From the NCBI RefSeq assembly GCF_001424145.1, contig NZ_LMQM01000014.1, positions 124,001 to 188,000 on the forward strand: 64,000 nt of DNA, written 5' to 3'. Below are positions 35,353 through 44,082 of this stretch, in pieces. This stretch comes from Chryseobacterium sp. Leaf404 (GTDB lineage Bacteria; Bacteroidota; Bacteroidia; Flavobacteriales; Weeksellaceae). A model generated the notes under the pieces. That model ran no database searches. It was given only the letters and a program-made list of their open reading frames with translations, and had not been told where the DNA came from. The stretch's first letter is position 1. Every line of letters starts with the position of its first letter. A program made the translations under genes and the position numbers.

Positions 35353-35685
35353 TGTATTGATTTTTCTATTGTATATATTAAATATTAGTAGATTTTATAA
35401 GCTGTTCGATAAAAATTAAATACAACTATCAGGTCGCTCCTCTGGAGCTTGAATTCTCAACATAGCTGTTTTCTATTAACATTTCGCTCCCATGGAGCTG
35501 AATATAATCCCATCGGGATTGACTGTTAGTAGAAAAAGAATAAAGTACCCAAAACAAAGCTCCAGAGGAGCGAACTGTTGATTCCATCCTACAAACATTG
35601 ATTTGTTATTTTATTAAATTTTTTACGTAAAATAATGATTTTTTTGAAATTAAATCTGTGAAAATCTGTGCGATCTGTGGGACAT
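35353..35685. repeat. Intergenic palindromic repeat (GCTCC..GGAGC type)
   Basis: The gap has no gene. TCGCTCCTCTGGAGCTT at 35434-35450 and its perfect inverted copy at 35557-35573 enclose a second TCGCTCCCATGGAGCT and the palindrome ATCCCATCGGGAT (35507-35519). A related element lies at 46601-46748. This looks like a REP- or MITE-like family. The end of the region carries CTGTGAAAATCTGTGCGATC, another dispersed motif. Confidence 0.7.
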
Positions 35686-36423
35686 CTATTTAATATATTT
35701 TTCCAAACCTGTCTTTAAGTTCTTTAAAAACTTTGTAGCCAGTTTGGCAACCGTTTCAGCTCCCAGTTTTGATAAATGCGTGTCATCTGCTTTGTCTTTT
35801 TCATAATATGCATTTTCACCTGCTTTGAAATAGAGGTGAAGCAGTTTCGATTTCTCAGGACCTGCAGCAATCTCCATCTGTTCGGTCAGTAATTGCATGT
35901 CTACAAACGCGACTTTCATGTCATTCGCCACCATTCTTACCACCAAAGGATAATCGGTGTGTGTATCAATTAAAACGCCGTTTTCGTTGAAGTTTCTTCT
36001 GGTAATGGAAGTCATCAGAATGGGTGTTGCTCCTTTTGCTCTGGTCTCATTCACATATCGCTCAAGATTGGCTCTGTACTGTGTATGAGGATTTGTAAAT
36101 TTTGTAGAATCTTTCAATTTCTGATCGTTATGACCGAACTGTATGACTACGAAATCTCCTTTTTTCAATTGTTTTTCCACTTTATCCCAACGTCCTTCGG
36201 TTCTGAAACTTTTTGAGCTTCTTCCGTTCATGGCGTGGTTCTGAATTTCAATTCCGTTGGTCATGAATTGTCCTAAAACCTGTCCCCAACCGTGTTCCGG
36301 GTTTTTATCAGGATTGTCTTTATTGGACATTGTGGAGTCGCCGATTAAAAATAAGGTTGGTTTTTTCTGAGCTGTCGATAATGCTGAAATTATGATGCTT
36401 AGGACTAAAAGTATTTTTTTCAT
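35686..36423 (-). CDS. CE12 SGNH rhamnogalacturonan/pectin acetylesterase
   Basis: A 245-residue secreted SGNH hydrolase, with signal ending LSTAQ. The family blocks are clear: block I LIGDSTMSNK (Ser30 nucleophile), block II NHAMNGRSSKSF with Gly, block III VIQFGHNDQK with the oxyanion Asn, and block V DDTHLSKLG with Asp and His near 215. GDST with GHND is the CE12 pattern. The enzyme removes acetyl groups from rhamnogalacturonan or homogalacturonan. It is placed between pectinesterase and KdgF in the minus-strand operon, consistent with complete de-esterification. Confidence 0.88.
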   Translation of the reverse strand: MKKILLVLSIIISALSTAQKKPTLFLIGDSTMSNKDNPDKNPEHGWGQVLGQFMTNGIEIQNHAMNGRSSKSFRTEGRWDKVEKQLKKGDFVVIQFGHNDQKLKDSTKFTNPHTQYRANLERYVNETRAKGATPILMTSITRRNFNENGVLIDTHTDYPLVVRMVANDMKVAFVDMQLLTEQMEIAAGPEKSKLLHLYFKAGENAYYEKDKADDTHLSKLGAETVAKLATKFLKNLKTGLEKYIK

Positions 36424-36455
36424 TTTAATTTTTTATTTAATGTATAAAATTTTAA

Positions 36456-36580
36456 ACCGCAAAAGAATCAAAAGAAATAATTAAAATAAGACTGTCAAAA
36501 GTTTACAAAATGTAAAAAGTTCCATTTTGCAAACTTTTGATTATCTATCATTCTCAAACGTCTTTTGTTTCTTTTGCGGT
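36456..36580. repeat. Nested long inverted repeat
   Basis: The outer arms ACCGCAAAAGAATCAAAAGA (36456-36475) and 36561-36580 pair at 19 of 20 positions. The inner arms 36495-36512 and 36523-36540 pair at 17 of 18 around a 10-base loop. A GCTTCGACAGGCTCAGCATG sequence common in Bacteroidota intergenic DNA follows at 36618. No gene is likely here. Confidence 0.7.
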
Positions 36581-36695
36581 AAAATAACTTTTCATAGTAT
36601 GGTTTTACTGTTTTGAAATGCTTCGACAGGCTCAGCATGACATCGCTAATACTAACTATTATATTTAAAATGGCTTTGAGATTGCTCATTACCAA

Positions 36696-37673
36696 TTACT
36701 TATTACTCATACTCGGATTCCAGTCGCCGAAAATATTTTTAATGGTATATCTTTTTGCTTCTTTTTTTGTCAACTGATGCGACCACGCAACTCTTTGAGA
36801 AGTATTTCCGCCTTCGCCTTTGTTGTTGTATTCTGCATAGTATGCGGTTTTGTCTTTGTCGGGGAACATTTTGTCGCCTTTCCATGGGTTCCAGCCTTCA
36901 GGAAGTATGTGGCTGCCCATTTCGGTGTTGATGAAAACGGTTTTTGCGTACGGTCTCCACGGTCTGCCTAAAAATACTTTGTTGGTGCCTTCTTCCGCAA
37001 TTAATTTGCAATCGAAAAATACATATCCAAATTCTTTGCTTTGGTCTGTGGATGCTGCTGTGATATAAGAATTGGCCAAACTTTTTATCGTACAGTTTTT
37101 GAAAATCACCGTTGCCGAACCAAAAATAAAGTCGGTTGTTCCTTCAATAAAGCAGTTTTCATAGTATTGCCTGCTGTGATTTCCGCCTGTATAAACCGTA
37201 TCCTGACAGCCTAAAATCCTAGAATCTTTCACGGTAAAACGGTCACCTTCCACATGTAGTGCAACAGCCTGTCCCTGATTGCATGACGAATTTTTTATGG
37301 TGAGGTTCGAAATTTTCACATCATCAGACATTACCAACAGCGTGTACGAATTGAAAGTCGTCATTTTTTGGTTTAAAGCATCCATCTTGCCTGAATAATC
37401 GTCGTTGGTAATGATTGTATTTTCTTTACTCTCACCCTGTAAAGTGATTTTATGTTTTGAAGATGGAATAACGATCTTCTCATTATACTTTCCGGCTTTT
37501 ATTTGAACCAAAGCTTCAGAAGGCCCGAAATCTCTGATGGATGTAATGGCCTGTTGAATGGATTTGAACTGCCCGCTGCCGTCCTGCGCCACGGTTACGG
37601 TAATATATGGATTGTTTTGAGCCAATACAAAATTGGTTGCTGAAATGATGAGAATTAAAAGTAGTTTTTTCAT
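36696..37673 (-). CDS. CE8 pectinesterase
   Basis: This 325-residue secreted protein (signal ending FVLAQ) is a parallel beta-helix pectin methylesterase. Family motifs in order: ITVAQDGSGQFKSIQQAI, GQAVALHVEGDRF with the first Gln, GCQDTVYTG with the catalytic Asp, IEGTTDFIFGSA with the nucleophile Asp, and LGRPWRPYAKTVF with the Arg/Trp that bind the methylated residue. It hydrolyses methyl esters of homogalacturonan before lyases and GH28 act. It shares family and length with the second CE8 in this locus at 46780, though clearly diverged from it. Confidence 0.92.
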   Translation of the reverse strand: MKKLLLILIISATNFVLAQNNPYITVTVAQDGSGQFKSIQQAITSIRDFGPSEALVQIKAGKYNEKIVIPSSKHKITLQGESKENTIITNDDYSGKMDALNQKMTTFNSYTLLVMSDDVKISNLTIKNSSCNQGQAVALHVEGDRFTVKDSRILGCQDTVYTGGNHSRQYYENCFIEGTTDFIFGSATVIFKNCTIKSLANSYITAASTDQSKEFGYVFFDCKLIAEEGTNKVFLGRPWRPYAKTVFINTEMGSHILPEGWNPWKGDKMFPDKDKTAYYAEYNNKGEGGNTSQRVAWSHQLTKKEAKRYTIKNIFGDWNPSMSNK

Positions 37674-37884
37674 AAATACATTTTACGATTGATTCTTAAT
37701 TTTTTAACGCAAAGATTTAATTTCTTGCTGTAAATGTTAAAGGAGCAAAGGATGTGAACAAGTCGCTTAAGCTTGAAAATAAACATTAGCTTAAAATCAA
37801 TTTATTGATTATTCTTTGCTCCCTAAATGTTTTCAATTAAAATAAATCTTTGCGTTTAAATTTTGCCTAAACCTTAACCCCAAT
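37674..37884. other. Intergenic region with no gene
   Basis: This 211-bp stretch contains TTAACGCAAAGATTTAATTT and a near inverted partner AAATCTTTGCGTTTAAATTT at 37844-37863, which can form a large loop, plus AAAGGAGCAAAGGATGTG and TTCTTTGCTCCCTAAATG. The arrangement resembles the nested inverted repeat at 36456. I see no coding frame. Confidence 0.45.
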
Positions 37885-38787
37885 TTACTTCAACGTTTTA
37901 TCTAAAAAATCCACTGTTAAATTCAAGGTTTCTGTGAACCATGGTTCAGCAGACCAGAAGGAGTGCGGAGTATCTTTGATTTCGTGATATTCTGTGAAAG
38001 TTCCGTAGCTTTTTAATTTTTTCATCATGTCATCCCGTCCTGCATGGAAGCGGGGTTGAGAAGAATTGATGAACAGAATAGGAGCTGTGTTTTTGTCAAC
38101 GTATTCCAATGGGGAAGCTTCTGTCCAGTTTTTAAGATTTACATCTCTGTCACCGCCCAACCAGAAGGCTGCGTAAGTGCTTTCTTCAGCTTCGGGATGG
38201 ATGAAGGAAACAATGCCATCGATGTTGACAATTGCCTGAATTTTATTCTTTTTTTGAACTCCTACCAAAGTTGCGATTTGCGCTCCGGCTGATTCTCCCA
38301 AAATTGCGATCTTTTTGGGGTCTACAGAATATTTCTTTTTGTTTTTCTTTAAATATTTAATCGCATTGCTCACATCATCAATTGCTGCAGGAAATTTTGC
38401 AACTTCGCTTAAACGGTAACCGACCGCAATGGCGACATAGCCTTTGGCAGCCAACTCCTGAGCCATGTATTTTTCGTTTTCCTTACTTCCTGAAATCCAG
38501 CCACCACCGTGAACCATTGCGACTGCCGGATGTTTTTTGGATTTGTCGAGAGGGTAGTAGATATCGGCTTTCAGGGAAAGTCCGTTGATGTTGGCATATT
38601 CTACATCTTTATCGATCCCGATGTTGGGCGGAACCGGTCTGTTCAAAGGGGTGATGAACGGATGTTTCTTTTTAAGTTTTTCGTATGTTGCTTCGTTTGT
38701 GTAAGGAGTAGCATTCGGCTTTGTCTGACCGAATGCTATAGCTCCTACAAAAAAAACAAAAAGAAAATATAGTTTGTGAAAACTCAT
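37885..38787 (-). CDS. Secreted alpha/beta hydrolase (carboxylesterase-like)
   Basis: With the ATG at 38787 the product has 300 residues and a clean signal (FVFFVGAIAFGQ). The frame is open 78 bp upstream, but that extension lacks sense as a signal. Motifs: HGGGWISGS oxyanion loop, LGESAGAQIATLVG nucleophile elbow, and IKDTPHSFW with the His. The acid is likely the Asp in RFHAGRDDM. It belongs to the alpha/beta hydrolase_3 or BD-FAE type, different from the tandem pair at 32956-34937. A role in deacetylating pectin or releasing feruloyl groups is inferred from context only. Confidence 0.8.
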   Translation of the reverse strand: MSFHKLYFLFVFFVGAIAFGQTKPNATPYTNEATYEKLKKKHPFITPLNRPVPPNIGIDKDVEYANINGLSLKADIYYPLDKSKKHPAVAMVHGGGWISGSKENEKYMAQELAAKGYVAIAVGYRLSEVAKFPAAIDDVSNAIKYLKKNKKKYSVDPKKIAILGESAGAQIATLVGVQKKNKIQAIVNIDGIVSFIHPEAEESTYAAFWLGGDRDVNLKNWTEASPLEYVDKNTAPILFINSSQPRFHAGRDDMMKKLKSYGTFTEYHEIKDTPHSFWSAEPWFTETLNLTVDFLDKTLK

Positions 38788-39091
38788 TTTTAAAATTAAT
38801 TTGGTTTTGTTTGACCGCAAACTTTTTAGTTTAACCACAAAAGGCACAAAAGTTTTTTGACACATGAGTGACTTTGAAGTTTACATCTTTGAAAATATTT
38901 AAGAACACATCAGTTGAAAAATTAAAATTTTTCTCTTACGTGAAATTTCAACTCTAATATTGTCATTTTGATAGGATTTCATCCTATCCTATATTAGAAC
39001 GTCCTTTCAGGACTTTAACATCAAACTTTAAATTTCTTTTGTGTTCGAATCTCTAATCCCGAATCTCAAATCTCAAACTTCAAATATCAAA
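38788..39091. repeat. Intergenic palindromes between GH28 and esterase
   Basis: No gene is visible. The region contains palindrome ATAGGATTTCATCCTAT (38971-38987) and GTCCTTTCAGGAC (39001-39013), a pair common as a dispersed repeat in flavobacterial DNA, and a reiterated ATCTCAAA/CTTCAAAT stretch (39050-39088). Confidence 0.55.
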
Positions 39092-40753
39092 TTACTTCAC
39101 CGCATTCTTTGCAATCTCTTTCGAGATACTTAATTGCTCGCCTTTTACGTCTTTCGGAAGTTTTACCGATGTGGTTTTTGCTCCCAAAACTTTGATGGTT
39201 GGTTTTTGAGTTGATTCCAGCTGCAGGCCTGTCAAGTCAATATTTTTACTGTTGAGAATGGTTGCTCCCATTCCTTCGGTGTATTTCAGTTTCACATTTT
39301 TCAATTGAATCCCGTCTGCATCAACGATTGATAAACCTTTTTTGGTTTCAAACTGAGAATCTTCAATCACGATATTTTTAAGATTCATTTCTGCCAGACC
39401 GAATAAAGTAATTGCCTCGTCAGAATTGGTTGCTGTGATATTTTTAAAGTAAATATTTCTGAAAACCGGAGTTTCTTCCGTTACCGGGTATACTTTTTCA
39501 GGGGCTTTGTTGCCTTCAGCTTTTTGTCCGTCTTCCAAAACAGGTGAAGCACCTTCGTAGAACATATTAAAACCTATCGTCTGCGTTGGGATGTTGATCA
39601 TATCGATGTTTTTAATATAAATATTTTCAACAACACCACCTCTTCCACGGGTAGTTTTAAAACGAAGACCGATGTCTGTTCCGATGAAAGTACAGTCTGA
39701 AACGTGCATGTTTCTTGCTCCACCAGACATTTCACTTCCAATTACGAAACCACCGTGACCGTGATAAACCATATTATTTTTGATGATTACGTTTTCAGTT
39801 GGCATTCCTCTTTTTCTTCCGTCTTCATTTTTCCCGGATTTAATGCAGATCGCATCGTCACCCACGTCGAAAGTATTGTCGTAGATCAGAACATTTTTAC
39901 AAGATTCTAGATCTACACCGTCACCATTTTGAGAATACCAAGGGTTTCTAACGGTAAGATTTCTTAAAATTAAATTAGAAGTCATCAGTGGATGAAGATT
40001 CCAAGCCGGAGAATTCTGGAAAGTTGGGCCGTCCAAAAGTACCTGATCACAACCAACGATGCTCACCATTACCGGACGAAGGAAATCTTTTACAGATTCC
40101 AGTTCAGATTTGTTGATTTTATCGGGAACATTGAAGCTTGAGCTGCCTTCAAATCCTTTTTTATAGCTTTCTGAAGGGTACCATGTTTTACCGTCTTTGG
40201 AAACAATTCCGCCTGATGCAACGAATTTTTTCCATTCCACTTCAGATAATTTTGATTTTTTCACTGCTCTCCACGCGTCACCGCTTCCGTCGATTACTCC
40301 TTTTCCTGTGATGGCGATGTTTTTAGCATTTCTTGCAGAGATCGGAGACTGACAGCGGATTGTATTTAAACCTTCAAAACTCACGTCTACCAAAGGATAA
40401 TCGCTTTTGTCTGTACTGAAAATAATCATCGCACCGTCTTCCACATGAAGATTGATGTTGCTTTGCAAAACGATAGGGCCTGTCAACCAAAGACCTCTTG
40501 GAACGACTAGTTTACCACCACCTTTTTTTACCAAAGCGTCGATTGCTTTTTTGAAAGCTTCCGTATTTTTTACACTTCCACCTGCAACACCTCCAAAATC
40601 CTTGATCGATACGGTATTTGCTGCGAAAGAAGTTTCTACCACTTTAGGCATTTTAAACTCAATTCCTTTGTAAATATCTGTATTTTGAGCGTAGAATTGT
40701 CCCGAAAACATCATTGCCGCGACAAGACCTATTATTTTGAATGACTTCTTCAT
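39092..40753 (-). CDS. GH28 polygalacturonase
   Basis: From the ATG at 40753 the protein has 553 residues with signal MKKSFKIIGLVAAMMFSGQF, cleaved at YAQ. It is a right-handed beta-helix GH28. The catalytic motifs are NGDGVD (near 276; usually NTDG), GDDAICIKSG (near 299), GHGG (near 333) and LRFKTTRG (near 364; RIK type), so all three Asp and the Lys are present. The enzyme hydrolyses alpha-1,4-galacturonosyl bonds; an exo-acting type is likely in such loci. A longer frame starting at 40822 has no signal and is rejected. Confidence 0.92.
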   Translation of the reverse strand: MKKSFKIIGLVAAMMFSGQFYAQNTDIYKGIEFKMPKVVETSFAANTVSIKDFGGVAGGSVKNTEAFKKAIDALVKKGGGKLVVPRGLWLTGPIVLQSNINLHVEDGAMIIFSTDKSDYPLVDVSFEGLNTIRCQSPISARNAKNIAITGKGVIDGSGDAWRAVKKSKLSEVEWKKFVASGGIVSKDGKTWYPSESYKKGFEGSSSFNVPDKINKSELESVKDFLRPVMVSIVGCDQVLLDGPTFQNSPAWNLHPLMTSNLILRNLTVRNPWYSQNGDGVDLESCKNVLIYDNTFDVGDDAICIKSGKNEDGRKRGMPTENVIIKNNMVYHGHGGFVIGSEMSGGARNMHVSDCTFIGTDIGLRFKTTRGRGGVVENIYIKNIDMINIPTQTIGFNMFYEGASPVLEDGQKAEGNKAPEKVYPVTEETPVFRNIYFKNITATNSDEAITLFGLAEMNLKNIVIEDSQFETKKGLSIVDADGIQLKNVKLKYTEGMGATILNSKNIDLTGLQLESTQKPTIKVLGAKTTSVKLPKDVKGEQLSISKEIAKNAVK

Positions 40754-40883
40754 ATCGTTATATCTTTTTATTTTTCTGTTGATTTTTTTCATTCTCCCAA
40801 AGATTTTCGCAGATGAATGCACATAATTTGAAAATTAACCTTCAATAAAATCTGTGAAAATCCGTGAAGTCTGTGGGAAATAT
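40754..40883. repeat. Short intergenic region with dispersed motif
   Basis: A copy of the TCTGTGAAAATCCGTGAAGT motif sits at 40849-40868, just after the GH43 stop region reversed. Related copies are at 30408 and 35657. No terminator is evident. Confidence 0.4.
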
Positions 40884-42524
40884 CTAATTTTTTGTTATTC
40901 TGAAATATTCAAAATCTGCATAGCCACCGCGGTTTGCTTTCTGTGTGCTTACAGAATATAATCCCACTTTTGCACCAATCCATTTTCCGGGTTTTGCCTG
41001 AAAAAGTTCGCCAACTTTGATAAAATTTTTACCATTTTCACTGTAACTGAATGTACAGATTCCGTTAGGTTCGCTGACATTTACTTTAAAATAAGCTTCG
41101 TTTGATTTTAATTTGGTTTCAAATAAAACTTTTTCTTCGCCACCTTTTTCAGCCTTTTCTGCTTTTCTCAACTGAACATAATATCCATCGGTTTTGTTGG
41201 TGATGACAATCGATGCGTGATCCATTCCCATAATTAAAAGTCCGGCAGTTTTTCCTTCTTTGGCATCTTCGGGAGTTAACTTAACTTTCGTGGAAGCCAC
41301 AAAATTCGGAGCGGGAAATTTTTGAGTCAGAAGATTCGGAACGTTCCAAAGATTTTTATCGTTTTCAGCCATTTTCATGGAGAATAATCTCAGGAATTTC
41401 TGTCCCGGAAGTTTGGATGACCAAACGATGTTTTCGTTGGCGCTCCATTGCCATTGCAAACCTAATTTTTCACCATCAAATTCATCAGTTTCAGCTGGAG
41501 TTACGACAGGATAAGTTTTCCCGACGTTTGGTTTTTTATATGTTAAAACCGGTTCGCCGATGCCATTTTTATCGTTGTCGATTCCCATGGCAGGCCAATC
41601 TTTTTCCCATTTCATTGGTTGCAAATGCACAATTCTTCCACCTGCATCCACATCCTGAAAATGATAAAACCAGTCTTCACCTGAAGGCGTATCTACCCAC
41701 GCTCCCTGATGCGGACCGTTGATTTTTGTTTTTCCCTGCTCAAGAACAATTTTCTCTTCGTAAGGACCGTAAATATTTTTTGATCTTAAAACCAATTGCC
41801 AACCTGTAGCCACACCTCCCGCCGGAGCGAAAATGTAGTAGTAGCCGTTTCTTTTATACATTTTTGGACCTTCAACTGTTGGATGAGCATCGTGACCATC
41901 GAAAATATGAACGCCTTTATCCAAAACTTTTGTTCCTTCAGGATTCATTTTATTTAATGACAGCAAACTTTTCACTCCGGCGCGGCTTCCTGCCCAGCCG
42001 TGAACTAAATAGGCCTGTCCGTCCTCGTCCCAAAACGGACAAGAATCGATTAAACCTTTTCCTTCCATTACCAAAACGGGCTCGTCCCATTTTCCAAGCG
42101 GATCTTTGGTTTTTACCATGTAAATTCCGAAATCAGGATCGCCCCAGTAAATGTAAAATTCGCCTTTGTGGAAACGGATTGCGGGAGCCCAAACGGCGTC
42201 ACCTCTTCTTGGAACGGAAAAATGTTCTTTCGGCAAAACATCCTGAATGGCGTAGTTGACCAATTTCCAGTTGACCATATCTTTTGAATGAAGAATAGGC
42301 AATCCGGGAGCTTCGTTGAAACTTGAAGCGGTCATATAATAATCATCACCAACACGCGTAACGTCCGGATCTGAATAATCTGCGTATAAGATCGGGTTTC
42401 TGAAATTTTTCCCCTGATCGGCTGTCCAGACTTCTGAAACGTATGGTTTTTCCTGTGCATTTAAATATGATGATGCAATGGAAAATGCGGTGATTGAAAG
42501 TATATTTAAAATTTTGTTTGTCAT
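40884..42524 (-). CDS. GH43 arabinofuranosidase/xylosidase-type hydrolase
   Basis: This 546-residue secreted enzyme has a signal ending at LNAQ. Five-bladed beta-propeller features are seen: ILYADYSDPDVTRVGDDYYM with the catalytic base Asp, SCPFWDEDGQAYLVHGWAGSR with the pKa-modulating Asp, and TVEGPKMYKRNGYYYIF with the general acid Glu. After about residue 340 a beta-sandwich follows (FDGEKLGLQWQWSANENIVW) as in GH43 with a C-terminal XynB-like domain. It probably trims arabinose, xylose or galactose side chains of pectin. The exact subfamily cannot be told by eye. Confidence 0.88.
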   Translation of the reverse strand: MTNKILNILSITAFSIASSYLNAQEKPYVSEVWTADQGKNFRNPILYADYSDPDVTRVGDDYYMTASSFNEAPGLPILHSKDMVNWKLVNYAIQDVLPKEHFSVPRRGDAVWAPAIRFHKGEFYIYWGDPDFGIYMVKTKDPLGKWDEPVLVMEGKGLIDSCPFWDEDGQAYLVHGWAGSRAGVKSLLSLNKMNPEGTKVLDKGVHIFDGHDAHPTVEGPKMYKRNGYYYIFAPAGGVATGWQLVLRSKNIYGPYEEKIVLEQGKTKINGPHQGAWVDTPSGEDWFYHFQDVDAGGRIVHLQPMKWEKDWPAMGIDNDKNGIGEPVLTYKKPNVGKTYPVVTPAETDEFDGEKLGLQWQWSANENIVWSSKLPGQKFLRLFSMKMAENDKNLWNVPNLLTQKFPAPNFVASTKVKLTPEDAKEGKTAGLLIMGMDHASIVITNKTDGYYVQLRKAEKAEKGGEEKVLFETKLKSNEAYFKVNVSEPNGICTFSYSENGKNFIKVGELFQAKPGKWIGAKVGLYSVSTQKANRGGYADFEYFRITKN

Positions 42525-42697
42525 AAAATCAGATTTTTGATCTGGTTTGTTTTAATCCCGAAACTTCGGGACAAAGATTTTTTTTATACTTGATGTATAT
42601 TTTAAGTTCGCAAAGGCGCTCTGCTCAGCAAAGGCTTGAAGTTTTAAATTTCAGAGTTTGTTCAAAAATTTGAAACTTTTTATACGTTGAATTGCAT
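42525..42697. other. Intergenic region without gene
   Basis: This stretch holds the GH43 leader side and the small palindrome CCCGAAACTTCGGG (42557-42570), an 8-bp-arm hairpin candidate. No open frame is supported. Confidence 0.5.
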
Positions 42698-42803
42698 GCA
42701 GCCCGACTTGAACGGAGCTCTTTTTCTGAAAAATGGTGTGGGAAAAGCCCTGGAGATTTTTCAGAAAAAAGCGGGAGTGGAAGGCGGATTAAGCTGCCCA
42801 AAT
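42698..42803 (-). repeat. Dispersed structured repeat, copy 2
   Basis: It shares its ends with the element at 33936-34019: GCAGCCCGACTTGAACGGAG at the left and AAGCGGGAGTGGAAGGCGGA at the right. The centre differs: CTTTTTCTGAAAAAT pairs with ATTTTTCAGAAAAAAG, a 15-bp stem. Conserved ends with an exchangeable middle stem suggest that structure rather than sequence is selected there. It sits just after the GH105 gene. Confidence 0.7.
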
Positions 42804-42810
42804 ATTCATT

Positions 42811-44070
42811 CTACTTTTCAAATTCTAAACTTGCCAAAATAAACGGTCCTGTTCCTTTTCCGTCGTTTGAACGGATCTCTTCATTCACGTAATATTCGTA
42901 AGAACCGTCTCTATAAGGTTTTCCTCCCAAACCGGCAACAGCACAACATTTATTTAAATTTACAACACCATTTTCATCAACAGTGATAAGATTTTTGATG
43001 ATTCCGTCGTAGCCTTTTTTTGCTGCGGCTTTGTACGATTTTGGCAAATAACCTTTGTTTACAGACTTTATCATTGTGTACACAAACATGGCTGAAGCCG
43101 TTGCTTCTTCATAGTTTCCGTTTGCCAATGGCTTATCCAAAACCTGATACCAAAGTCCTGATTTTTTATCCTGATATTTAATAACAGCATCAGAATAGGA
43201 TTTGATGTAAGAAATAATTCTCGCTCTTCCCGGATGGTCTTTCGGTAAATAATCCAAAACGTCTACCATCGCCATTCCATACCAACCCATGGCTCTTCCC
43301 CAGAAATTCGGCGAAAGTCCGGTTTGTTTATCTGCCCATGCCTGTTCTTTGCTTTCGTCCCAGGCGTGATAAAGCAATCCTGTTTTTTTGTCTAAAAGAT
43401 TTTTCTGAACAGAGTCGAACTGCATTACGATATCGTCATATGCCTTTGCAGCATCTGCACCTTTTGTAAAATCTTTGGTATAGTGTGTGTAGAAAGGCAT
43501 TCCCATGTATAAACCATCTAACCAAACCTGGTTTGGATATATTTTTTTATGCCAGAAAGAACCCTCGTTCGTTCTTGGCTGTCCGTCGATTTGTAAACGA
43601 AGCGTTTGAAGTGCTTTCAGGTATTTTTCTTTTTTCTCTTTTTCGTAAAGATAAAGCAGTACGTTTCCGCTGTTCAGCATGTCGATGTTGTACTTGTCAA
43701 GATCGTAAGTAGCGATTGTACCGTCTTCCTTGATCAAAGTTTCACCGAAACCGCTGATGTAATCGTAATATTCTTTCTTACCAGTTTTAATGTACAATTG
43801 TTCAGCACCATCCAAAACAATTGCTGACGGATACGTCCATTTCGGGCTTTTGCTGAAATCGAGCATCCACGCTTCCGGGAATCTCTGCATTTCAGAAAGC
43901 ATCATTCTTTCAGACCATTTCAGGTTTGTGGGAACTACTTTTCCTGATTTTGCAGTTTGTGTTGTAGCTTTTGAAGCGGTTGCCGTTTTTGTCTGTGCAC
44001 AAGCCAGGAACATTCCTGAACCTAAGACGGCTACAGCGTATATTTTTAATTTTTGATTAATAAAACTCAT
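42811..44070 (-). CDS. GH105 unsaturated rhamnogalacturonyl/galacturonyl hydrolase
   Basis: A 419-residue protein with a lipoprotein-like signal (AVLGSGMFLACAQ, Cys near 24). The (alpha/alpha)6 barrel of GH88/GH105 is shown by WSERMMLSEMQRFPEAWMLD, YDLDKYNIDMLNSGNVLL, YPNQVWLDGLYMGMPF (catalytic Asp near 183), LLYHAWDESKEQAWADKQTG and GRAMGWYGMAMVDVLDYLP. It hydrates the double bond of unsaturated oligogalacturonides or rhamnogalacturonides made by lyases, releasing the unsaturated uronate handled by KdgF and KduI. The length is a little over the usual 370, due to the N-terminal Ala/Thr/Lys linker. Confidence 0.92.
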   Translation of the reverse strand: MSFINQKLKIYAVAVLGSGMFLACAQTKTATASKATTQTAKSGKVVPTNLKWSERMMLSEMQRFPEAWMLDFSKSPKWTYPSAIVLDGAEQLYIKTGKKEYYDYISGFGETLIKEDGTIATYDLDKYNIDMLNSGNVLLYLYEKEKKEKYLKALQTLRLQIDGQPRTNEGSFWHKKIYPNQVWLDGLYMGMPFYTHYTKDFTKGADAAKAYDDIVMQFDSVQKNLLDKKTGLLYHAWDESKEQAWADKQTGLSPNFWGRAMGWYGMAMVDVLDYLPKDHPGRARIISYIKSYSDAVIKYQDKKSGLWYQVLDKPLANGNYEEATASAMFVYTMIKSVNKGYLPKSYKAAAKKGYDGIIKNLITVDENGVVNLNKCCAVAGLGGKPYRDGSYEYYVNEEIRSNDGKGTGPFILASLEFEK

Positions 44071-44082
44071 TGTAAGTCAATT

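Noticed and set aside
35431..35577. Insertion sequence
   Set aside because: There are inverted arms but no transposase frame; it is a non-coding palindromic repeat.
36495..36695. A 66-codon minus-strand frame between CE12 and CE8
   Set aside because: It runs through the nested inverted repeat and its codons mirror repeat sequence, so coding is unlikely.
40754..40822. N-terminal extension of the GH28 gene
   Set aside because: The extra 23 residues are basic and would bury the signal peptide that begins at 40753.
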